This document shows positions 37,001-49,000 of a DNA stretch of 64,000 nucleotides, piece after piece. The stretch is from Phaseolus vulgaris. Lineage: Eukaryota; Streptophyta; Magnoliopsida; Fabales; Fabaceae. Location: NCBI RefSeq assembly GCF_000499845.2, contig NC_023758.2:43693524-43757523 (forward strand), in the 5' to 3' direction. Under the pieces are notes generated by a model. The model was not told the origin of the DNA, ran no database searches, and saw only the letters and a list, made by a program, of their open reading frames with translations. The translations under genes and the position numbers were made by a program. Position 1 is the stretch's first letter, and each line of letters opens with the position of its first letter.

Positions 37001-40000
37001 CATAACATTGCTTTCCTAAAATAACATTTGATTAGGGAAAAAACCCTTTGACCCTCAAGAAAATTCTCACATAATTATTAAGTCTTACAGCACACCAGAA
37101 ACTGCATAGAATTCAGTCACAATGATACTCGTTTAGTTTGTAGCCAGAAAATAAAGCAATTTGAAAGAAATGTAATTAGCTATTGAGCTCAAACATATGA
37201 AGCATGAGAAATGTTTGGTGGAAAATACACAAGATAAAAGCTACAGAATAGTCCCTGATTGATAATTGCCAGTTCTTCACAGTATAACAAACATAATGCA
37301 TGACATGTGCTTTTAAGACATCTTCACACAACACAAGGGAGAAACAAATATTGAATCCCATGCAATGATGGAAAATACACAGGATCAGAGGTACAGAATA
37401 CCAGTCCACATAGTACTTGTGATTTGAAATCATTCTGATATAAGAGGAAAAATTGTATATCGGTTAGAAGAACTGGACCAGAACCAAAATCAAAATAACA
37501 AGGGGAGAAAGTAATTGGGTGTGCTAGTCCAACAGTTAAACGAGTTACTATTTTATAAATATGGGAAGAAATAAATATAAGATGGTGATCCATAGCAGTG
37601 AGATAGTAAGACTCAACATTATTTTTTTCTCAATTAACTTCTGGTTTGTAAAGAACACATTTTATCTTGTGATAAGAAGGGAATAGGAGGGACAGATCCA
37701 TCTATCAGTATTGTGAAGACCAATAATAATAATAAAACATGAACGAAATTCTCAAGTTTAGAAGGAATAATATTTTCTTCTATTTCAATTATGAGGTCAT
37801 TAGACCTATATATACATGAGTTTGCTAGTTATTTTAGGAAATATGGACAACTAATTCTAGAGAAACAAATCCCTATGATTGTGGGATTGTTTCTAAATAC
37901 ATAATCCTAATATTAATAGTAAGATACAGCTGTGATACAAAATAAAAATATAATAAGGATAAAATATAAAACTTCCTAAACAGTTTTGACACTCCCCCTC
38001 AAGCTGGTGAATAGATGTTCTCCATTCCCAGCTTGGATATAATTCTTTCAAAGTTACTGCAGTTCAGTCCTTTGGTGAGTATGTCTGCAAGTTGACTCTG
38101 AGTGGACACATATGGGGTGCAAATCAAGCCACTGTCGAACTTTTCCTTGATAAAATGTCTGTCCACCTCGATATGTTTAGTTCTATCATGCTGTACTGGG
38201 TTGTGGGCTATGCTAATTGCAGATTTATTGTCACAATATAACCTCATAGGTTCATCCCACCTTATCTTCAAGTCTTCCAATATAATCTTCAGCCATAGAA
38301 GTTCACATATTCCTTGGGCCATTGCTCGAAATTCTGCTTCAGCACTTGATCTAGCTACTACACTTTGTTTTTTACTCTTCCAAGTCACTAGATTTCCACC
38401 AAGGAAGGTGCAGTATCCAGTAGTTGATCTCCTATCCACAACTGACTCTGCATAATCTGCATCCGTGTATGCTTCAAGACAAACACTTTTGTTTCGTTTG
38501 AACAAAATCCCTCTTCCTAGAGTCCCTTTTAAATACTGCACAATTCTAAGGGCAGCTTGCAAATGTGCCTCCTTTGGTTGGTGCATAAATTGGCTGACTA
38601 GACTCACAGCAAAAGCAATGTCTGGCCTAGTGTGAGATAAGTAAATAAGCCTGCCCACGAGTCTTTGGTACATTTCCTTGTCCACGGCATTATCCTCCTC
38701 CGCACTTCCCAACTTTATATTTGGATCAACTGGAGTACTTGCTGGTTTGCAGGCTGTCTTTCCTGTTTCTCTAAGCAAGTCAGTAATATATTTTTGTTGA
38801 GATATGAAGATTCCTTTCTTGGAATGGGTCACTTCAATTCCCAAAAAATATTTAAGTCTCCCTAATGTCTTAATTTCAAATTCCGTGGCAAGACGTTGAC
38901 TTAACGTTTGCTGCTCCTCTTTGTCATCTCCAGTTATTATAATATCATCTACATACACCAATAATATTGTTACTCCTCCTGAAACTAAATGTTTGATAAA
39001 TAAAGTGTGATCTCCTTGGCTCTGTTTGTAGCCCAAACTTGTCAAAACTTTGGTGAATCTTCCAAACCATGCTCTTGGGGATTGTTTCAGCCCATATAGA
39101 GCCTTTTTTAGCTTACAAACGGTTCCAGCAGCAACCTGTCCATCATAGCCAGGGGGCAACTCCATGTATATTTCTTCTTCAAGGTCTCCATGTAGGAATG
39201 CATTCTTCACATCGAACTGCTGCATATCCCAATCATGATTTGCTGCTAATGACAATATTACTCTGACCGTGTTCATCTTAGCAACCGGAGCAAATGTCTC
39301 CAAGTAATCCACTCCATAGGTTTGAGTGAATCCTTTGGCTACTAACCTTGCCTTGTAACGCTCAATAGTCCCATCAGCCCGATACTTTACAGCGTATACC
39401 CACTTACACCCTACTGGTTTTTTTCCAGTTGGTAAGGTGACAAGCTCCCAGGTCCTGTTCTTGTTTAGTGCCTCCATTTCCACATCCATGGCTTGTTTCC
39501 ATTTCCTGTCAGATAATGCTTCAGATACAGAGGAAGGTGTGGGTGTAGAGTTTAAGTTTGTGAGAAAGGTTTTATGGGTAGGAGAAAATTTTTCAAAGGA
39601 TAGGAAATTTGATAGAGGGTAAAGTGGTTGTTGGGTGCAGGTTCTGGTTCCCTTTCTAAGGGCAATAGGAAGATCCAGGTTTTGATCCTCCTGTGCTTCT
39701 GAATTTTCCAAAATAAACTCATTAGAATTATTGGAATTTCTAGGATTAGAAACTGTTACCTCATGTAAAGATGGTAGGTTGGATTCTTGGACATGGATAG
39801 ATTCTGGAATGACCTTTCCTCTTCTTGAATATACCAGATTTTTTCCGAATTTCCCACCACCATTAGGTGCAGATTCAACTGCTGATTCAGGTGCTTGTTC
39901 AGGAGCTGATTCAGGTCTTGCTGCTGGTTCAGGTGCTTGTTTTGTTCTTGTCTCAGTTTCAGGGACAGCAATGCTATTTGTCCCAATTTCAGGTCCAAAT

Positions 40001-43000
40001 GCCATATTTGGAAGCATGAGAGGCTCATCTTCCTCTCTTACATTCTCCCCCTGAAGATGAGGCTGGAAGTAGCTCTCTTGTTCGTTGAATGTGACATCCC
40101 TTGACACAAAGAATCTCTTTGACGGGGGGTGAAAACACTTGTATCCTTTTTGTGTGGTTGAGTACCCTAAGAATACACATTTGACAGCCCTAGGGTCCAA
40201 CTTTCCCCTTTCAATACTATGAACATGCACAAAGGATACACACCCAAATATTCTAGGTTGGAGTTTATTTGTAGGGTTTAGGTGTGGGTAGAAGGAGGAT
40301 AGGACTTCCATGGGGCTTTTTGATGCTAAGATTTTAGAGGGTAACCTATTGATTAGGTAGGTGGCAGTAAGAAGGGCTTCCCCCCAAAATTTCTTAGGGA
40401 CATGATTTTGAAAAAGTAGAGCTCTAGTTTGGTCTAATAAGTGCCCATTTTTTCTTTCTGCAATCCCATTCTGTTGGGGTGTGTTAACACATGAAGACTC
40501 ATGAATTATCCCTTCCTTTTGGCAAAAAGAGTTTAGCACTAGGTTAAAGTAGTCCTTGGCATTATCAGACCTAATTCTCTTGATATTAACTCCAAATTGA
40601 TTTTTAATCATAGACACAAACTGAACAAAAATGGAGCTAACCTCAGATTTATGTTTCAATAGGAAAACCCAAGTCACCCGTGTACAATCATCTATGAAGG
40701 TTAAAAACCACTTAGCACCTGAGATATTAGGAATATTAGCAGGACCCCAGACATCAGTATGGATAAGGAAAAAAGAGAAATGACTCATTTTATTACTAAT
40801 GGGAAAAGGTACACGCTTGTGTTTCGCAAGCTCACACACCTCACAATGGAGACTCTCCACATTTAAATTCTGAAACAAGGAAGGGAAGAGTACTTTTACA
40901 ACTTGAAATGAAGGGTGTCCTAGCCGACAATGATATAGTTGAGCTTTCTCTTTACTGGTCATGGTGGATTCAAATATGAGAGAGTGACTATTGATACCAA
41001 GATTAGGATCCGCCATGTAGTATAGGCCATTCCATTCTCTAGCATGTTCAATCGTCCTCCCTGAGTTCTTGTCCTAAAATACACAATAGTTGTTATGAAA
41101 AACAACGTTACAAGAGAGATCTTTTGTGAGTTTCTGTACAAAAATCAGATTGGTGGACAATTTAGGGACATGAAGGACATGTTTTAATGTTATAGATGGG
41201 CTTATTTGGACTTCTCCTTGACCTGCGGCAGTTATACATGTTCCATCTGTTGTGGAAATTTTCTTGTTGCTAGGACATGGGATATATGTGGAGAAGTATT
41301 TAGGTAGAGGGGTCATATGGTCAGTAGCACCTGAATGTAGTATCCAGAAATTGGTAAAGGGTGTATCTGAAGCAGTAAGTCCAAAAGAAAATGGAAACTT
41401 ACCAGAATATGTTAAGGTGCACATACCTGAGGGCTTCTCCAATTTACTAAGGAAGGACCTTACCCTTTCTATCTCTTCATGATTCAGCTGGACAGATTCT
41501 TCTCCTTGTCCATTAAGGATGTGTGCTTGTCTTTGTCCTTCCCTTTTTGGAGGGCCTCCTTTCTGGCCCCATTCTCTGCTTGGGGGTTTTCCATGTAATT
41601 TCCAGCACTTTTCCCTTGTGTGGCGCGGCTTGTTGCAGTAGGTACACCAGACTTCCTCCTTTTTCTCTATATTGGAAAACCCGCTTTTCTTCTGGTTAGT
41701 TATCATGGTTGTTCCTCCTTCAGCTTTCATTGCTGAGCTTTCAGTAGTTGGGGTCTCCAACATCAGTCCTCTCCTGCTTTCTTCACTTCGAATAATGGCT
41801 ACCACTTCATTAAGCCCTGGGACTTTCTCTTTTCCCAAGATTTGGATTCGAACCTGATCATATTCAGGATTCAGGCCTACCAAGAAATCATAGACTCTAT
41901 CTTGTTCAATATACTCCTTAAGGATTGCTGAGTCTTCTGAACATTTTGCTTTTATAACTCGGTACTGATCCAATTCCATCCATAGGGACTTGAGTTGATT
42001 GGCATATTCTGTAACAGATTTGTTTCCCTGCTTGGCAGCCACAGTTTTCACTTTTACATCATATATTTGAGCAGCATCCTTGGCCTTAGAATAGGTTTGT
42101 TCTACTGCCTCCCAAATTTCCTTTGCTGATTTAAGGAACATGCAGGTATCACTGATTTCTGGGACCATTGAATTCCACAGCCATGCCATGATCATGGAGT
42201 CTTCTTCATCCCATGATTTGAACTTGGCATCCTGTTCATCAGGGGCAATATCAGTCAGGTGACTGACCTTTCCTTTTCCTTTCAAGATGGTTCTAATGAG
42301 TTGAGACCATTTGAGATAATTTTTTTCATTTAATCTATAAGCAGAATGAACATTCTGCAATTCTCCAGCAGTTTGGGATCTGTCCCCAATAGGATTCACG
42401 ATCTCAGTGATCTCAGCCATCACAGTGATGAACAGTAGCGGCGGTGAACAGTAACCGTGATGAACAGTGTCGTGGTGAACAGTAACTGCGGTGAACAGTA
42501 GCCGCGGTGAAGGCTACACAGCAATGAAGGCTGCGATTAGGCCAAGGTTGTGCAGCAATGAAGGCTGCAGCAAGGCTCAATGTTGTGCAGCAATGATGGC
42601 TGCAACTTAGGGTTTTCAGGCACGGTCAGAGACTCCTAAAGATCAGGAGCTCTGATACCATCTCAAGTTTAGAAGGAATAATATTTTCTTCTATTTCAAT
42701 TATGAGGTCATTAGACCTATATATACATGAGTTTGCTAGTTATTTTAGGAAATATGGACAACTAATTCTAGAGAAACAAATCCCTATGATTGTGGGATTG
42801 TTTCTAAATACATAATCCTAATATTAATAGTAAGATACAGCTGTGATACAAAATAAAAATATAATAAGGATAAAATATAAAACTTCCTAAACAGTTTTGA
42901 CAGAAATAATAATAATAATAATAATAATTTAAAAATACCATATCCAATTCTTTACCCAACCTTTTGTGCTTGCAAACAGTGAAAACCCTAATCAACTTAT

Positions 43001-46000
43001 CTTTCATCCACCATCAATTAGCTTATCTCATTATTTACTCACATGTCAAAAGTTATTAGACTATATTTCAAAATTGTCATGCAAACAAAACTGCATCACA
43101 CCATGCTAGAATCTTGAGCTAAACATAAGTTGTTAGGAACAATGTTCCTTTACAAGTTGCACATAATCAGACCGGCTAGGTGGCTGGCTGAACCGAGTCA
43201 ATTGAGTTCCTCATATTATGTTGCAATTGGAGTCTGTGGTACCAATAAAACTGCAAATACTATATAGCTAAACAAGATTTAGGCAGTGGAGCATTTCTTA
43301 GCAGTTTTCAAGAAAGAAAAAATTATGAAAAAAAAAAATTGAGTACAAAAATGGCGAGGCACACAATAAATCCTTGTAACAGAGACAGGGAGGATAAGAG
43401 AGAACCAAACAATCAAATTAAAAGCCCAGACCTCAAGTAAAGGACCATATAGTTCTTCAATGTGTCTTTGGATAGTGGCCTCCCAAGAGATTGCACTTAT
43501 CTCAGCATGTACATCAGCGTTTATGAATAAATCGATGTCTCTGCGTAGCAAAGTTTCCCCAATAGGAAACTCAGAAAATGATTGGCATCCAAGAGGACCC
43601 TGTAATGTAATGAAAAACTAAATAACTTGAATTGCATAAATATACATGAATTGTGTCTGCAACAGCATGCAAACTACACAACTGCATACGGTACTTATAA
43701 ACAAACAGAAGAGAACAAGAGATTGGAGATAAAGCTGTCCTAACAAGGCACAAAAAGCAGAGTATTTTCAAAGTAATACAGACATGTGTTATTTGAATTT
43801 AAATAAGATAAAATCACATTGAAAAGAATAATAAAAAAAACCTGGACATAAAGCTGTATCAATCTTCGTATAGGCTTAGGAAACCAGCAAGGAAGCATTT
43901 GTAAAAGTGAAGTATCACGTACGGTAGAGAAGAAGATCTCATCACGCCAATTAAGATAGTCTGATAAAGCTGCATTGCAAAATTGCGAAAGACAAAAATT
44001 GAGACAAAAAAAAAAGGTTAGTTTAAGTGCCCAAATAACTTAGGAGAATAGGGTGTGCAGGTTACCAAAAAATGAGTTTAATAGCTAACCAGTTTTTGCT
44101 TTAGGGACCAGCAAGGCCATTGTATCTTGTCCAAGACATGCCCCAACAAGTGTGCGCCACAATGTGGGGAACTTTTGCAAAGTTGGCCTAAGGTTCTCCA
44201 ATGTGCACTGGGCAGAGGAATTACTATGCCGATTTACACCACCACTGTTTAAGCAGTTTTGAATTGGGACAGCAGCATGCATTAGGGTTGCCAAGGCTGC
44301 CATTTCTCCCCCTCCTTCAGCAATGTCATCGACAGTTCGAATTATTTCATCTAACTCCAGAACACTGAGATCACTTCTAGGAACTAAATCACGTGACATT
44401 ATCGATCGAGAATTGGCAAGTGAGGCTTCATATTCACACCCCTTAACTCTCGATAAGAGTAGCCATCTTGCCCATTCACAATCAACCTATTAAGATGCAA
44501 TATGTATCAATGCCCAATGCTAAAACCTCTTAAAAGCAAAGATCATGTTCACATGAAGGTTTTAAAGAATAGAGGTTGAATAAAATAATGAATGGGAAAT
44601 AAGGAATTTTGAGCTTCTTATGTTCACAGGGATTGTGCAGCTTTGCACTAATGATAATTTTTCTCTACTTTGTTTTCCTTTTCCCCTCTATCGAGGATCC
44701 ATCGTCCATATTCCAGTTACGTTTTTTCATTTCATCTAATGGAATTTCTTCTTTTATCAAAGAAAGAGGTAACCTGAATTAGTAACTAAAATTGTATTAT
44801 AATACCACAGATTTAATGAAGTTTGAAAACCACCAAAAAATATGAAACACAATCTACAAATTTCAGTGCATCAGCCTCTTATGGAAGCATCCAAGCATCA
44901 TAATTTGAAATAATAAACACCAAAAATAATAATCAGAATAGATCAATATAGAAACAATTACAAATAATGAACATAAAGAAACTTACTGTAGTTTCCTGTA
45001 ATGCATAAAGTGAATCGTTGTCGAGGACCAGATTGTGCTGGTCAAGGTAAAGCTCCAAAAGATTTGGCAAGTTATATTGTGCACAATGGTGTACAAATAT
45101 TTTATGCAAAGCTTGTACAGCTCCATCTCTAACAGATGAAGTCTTATTAAGATCATCCTCTTCGCATAACTTATCTTTGCAAGATATGAAACCTGAACGA
45201 GCTAAGAGAGCTGTTATCTCCAATGTCCCTTCCCAATATTCTTTCAGAAATATAAATCTTTTTGCAAGGTTTTCCTCCATAAGCATCCTCATCCACCCGA
45301 AACATATGTCTGGTGAAAACCTAAACATTTGGACATCTGGAACTTGCATGCATACAGAATCCAATTCTTCAAAAGAGCACAAGAAACTTCCATAATTAGA
45401 AGACTTCATATTTATATTGCCTCCATAAGATGAGGCAGGCTGTAAAACATCCAAATTGAGTTGAAGGCTTCCAGCTGATAGGACGTATGCAGGTATCAAG
45501 TTCAACAGTCTAAAGACTTCCTTCCAGTTGTTACGGCAAACATGGTATTCAAGTTGTGAATCCCACAGTATAGAATTGCTTGAATGAAAAGGTTGATCCA
45601 ATATCATCTATACAAACAGATATGAATGAATAATGAAAAATAATGTTACTATAGCTAAAGATTTATGTCCTTGAAGTTAAACAAATGTGACTAAGAGCAG
45701 TGCAATGATTGGATACACAAATAGGGGTGAGTAAATTTTCATTTATAATCCTAAGAATAGAAATCTTTGGTGCTAGTAAATAGATCTTATAAAGGTGCTA
45801 GTTGAAGTTGGTAAACTAGGCACATGCATATCAAATCCAAATCACAAAGAAAACAAAAGAACATTTGCTTCCAACCTGATCCAAAAGAAATGTTGCATCA
45901 AAATACACCCAAATTTCAAGTGTTCTTACTGAAACCTCTTTTGGTCTTTAATATCATTGAGTAAATGACAACTATAAAATTGGTTTAAAATTCACATCAA

Positions 46001-49000
46001 TACAAACATGCAGGCATGGAACAGAGAAGCAACTTACACGATCAACTGTTCTTTGATCCCAGGCATCAAACCAGACAGCAGCAGAAGCCCAATATCCAAC
46101 AGGAGCATCATCCTCATCAACTTCAATGGCAGATGAGCTTTCACTAATATTAATCCATGTGTCGAACACAATTCCATCTATCTCACCACATTCAATGACA
46201 TGACTATCAAATGAATGGTTATGCAAGAGCCTCAATTGATTTTCCACTGGTAAAACAGAGCCTGATGGATTGCTGGTATCTTTCAATCGGTGATTATATG
46301 TTTTCCAGAAGCTACTGCTAGGATAGAGACTCTTCTCATATACATGCACAGACAAATAAGATTACAAGCCTCAGCTCATAGAAATTTCTCTTCCCACTAT
46401 TTCAACTGCACAACATTGACCACAAAATTAAGAAAAATAAATTCCACTTACCTCAATTAGTGACATATCATCCAATATCTTCCACTCATATGGTCCTAGA
46501 TAACCATATCTCTTCATTTCCTCAGCAATCTGTGTGCGCAGGGATCTTCTTACCGTGCCAAACAGCAGTTGTTTAAGACAGGATTCAATGTTCTCTCCAA
46601 GTCTTTGAAGTGTAGCAACAGCAAGTTCAGTTTCACCCTATATAATTGCATTGGGTTTGTTATTTTCATTGTAATTTGTAACAGCTAATGATAATCTTAC
46701 ATACATTACCTTCAGAAATAATTCATAAGCAACAGCTCTGCCAATGTCACGAATTTCAGTAAATGTGTCGTGAGGCTCTCCGTCAGCAACAAAATCATTC
46801 AATTGATGAAAAAGATGCAGTTGCAGAACTGCCAAAGGAAGACGACCAGAGAGCAAAGCATCTTTAACCACAGTTTTAAGGTCTAGGTTATCGACCTTCC
46901 AGCGTGCCATCATCTCTCTAGGATTTTCCACAGGCAACACTTTCTTGTGTAAAATTCCTTCTAATGAGGTTAAATCAGATATGTTGCCAAATTCATCTGT
47001 AACCAAATGAGAATCAGAATCAACAGGCACCAGGGCAAGATGTTCATTATTGTCACTGCCTGGTAGAGGAAACGACATTTCATGTTGGTTCAACACATCC
47101 AATGACTCTAAATCTGATGGAAGAATTGAAAGATGGGAATCTTCCTGTATCATATTTGTACTTGTTAAAGATGACTCTTTTCCACTGTCGGCCTGTATAT
47201 AAGAAATAAGGTACCACTTAATTTTCTGGAAAAACAATCCAACCAATTTAAGCAGAACGTAAGTAGCATAGCAATGGAGCACCATACCAATCCTTGACTG
47301 GCCCTTTGAAATATTGATCTATGCCTACATTGCAGATTTCGGATTATCTCCAAGAAATGAGATATCTCACGAAGTTTCTGAGTAAAATCCACTTCAGTTT
47401 GTAGTTTAATTGGTTCAATTGGTGGTAGAGGAAGTAATTTGGTCTTGTTACAGCTCTCTGCTATGCATGTATCTTTTTTATGTTGTAACATCCCATATTT
47501 ATGAAGCATCTTTGTTGCAAAGCAAGTGGCCAGAGCAAGAAGCCTAAAGATGTTGAACAAAAAACATAATATCACAAGTCAGAATTAAAAAAATACTAGC
47601 TTGTTGCCAAATGTATACTTCAGTAGTGTTTTTTTCTCCTTAAGAATGTAAAGCCACAGACATAAATAAAAGGCACAACAAATCAAACAGAATATTGACA
47701 ACCTGAGCAGTGAGATAATAGATAAATTGATATAGCCTTTGATAATACCAACCCACCCATGTGATCTAATAGCACAAAGGATCACATTACTGAATTTTTT
47801 CCCTTTTAATAAAGGGTGTGTTACATAAAAATGAATTATGCAAACACAAACTATTTCAATCATTTGCTCCAGCTAATATACCAGGTAAAACAATAAACTT
47901 GCGCTGTTTAGAAATGAAAGTAGTCAAATAGCTGAAATAAACATGAAAACAGTAAAAAATTCCCAAAAACAAATGAAAGTTGATCAAACTTTGAGAGCAA
48001 AATCCAGTATTCAAGCAGGAACAACACATGCCTACCATGCTCTATTCAATTTAAATTTGTACATGTAATAACAACAAATTACACAGGTTGCAAGTGGTAA
48101 CTTCGTATAGGCCCTCAGCAGAGTCAGGCATACAGGAAAGAGGTTGGTTAATCACTAGATGGACATACAGACATTTTAATATTACCTAATTTCAGTTTCC
48201 TCGTCCAGAGTAGACACAAGGAAATTTCAGTAGTTAAAAAAGTGGAAATACTTTTACTAACAGTTCAATTCTTTTCTATGTCAGAGTATAGTCTTCACAG
48301 CTGTTATTGTTCAGTAATTCTCGGTCATTCTGTAAGCCAGTGAACTGTATTCTTTTACTGTTTAGTAATCCAACTGTATTTTGTTAGTCAATTAGCGACT
48401 GGTCCGCTATTTAGTTAGATCTATAACAGATCCTATCACTTTTTATATTGCTCCATACATTATATAGAGCTGCTTCGTATTCTTTATAGAATAATACAAT
48501 AGTTTTCTTTTTCTCAGTTTCTCACTTTATGCTATCTGATGCATTTTAGTCCATTATTTTAGTATTGTTTGAGCTAGGATTACTTGCATAATAAATTGTT
48601 TAAACCTTTCTCCTGCATGATTTGTTTTTTCTCTTTTATCAAACATATTACATTTTTGGGTTTTTTATGTATCAGAATTGTTCAACTCAAGTGAAGGGGT
48701 TAACTTGCTAGAATAGGTTAACTCATTTTGAATTACCTATCTGACACCTGTGTAGATCATCATACGATTTTGTATTTTACTAATGTAAGAATCCATATAG
48801 AGGAATGAATAAGCTTAAGAGATTATTGAGATCTCTTAGACATTTTCTCATATTTTCAATCTTAAAATGGTATCAAAATCCATCATAGCAAAGTTTGTTT
48901 AGCCCATTGTGACACCAACCTTAATATTTAGTCTCATCACGTTTGACATGTCCAATTCTCAACATGAGTAAGTGTGTTGAAAATTTCACATTGACAAAAG

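Larger units (their letters stand above)
37750..42902 (-). mobile_element. Full-length young Copia LTR retrotransposon (element B)
   Basis: 5153 bases with two 242-base LTRs that look identical, a target duplication GAAAT (37745-37749 and 42903-42907), a perfect initiator-Met primer site TGGTATCAGAGC right after the 5' LTR (42660 downwards), and a purine tract GAGGGGGAG before the 3' LTR (37992-38000). In its own sense the LTR reads TGTCAA...TTGAGA, so the 3' end is GA, not CA. It lies in spatacsin intron 12 on the same strand as the gene, flanked by AAT microsatellite sequence. Gag-pol carries one stop and a protease active-site change. Confidence 0.95.
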
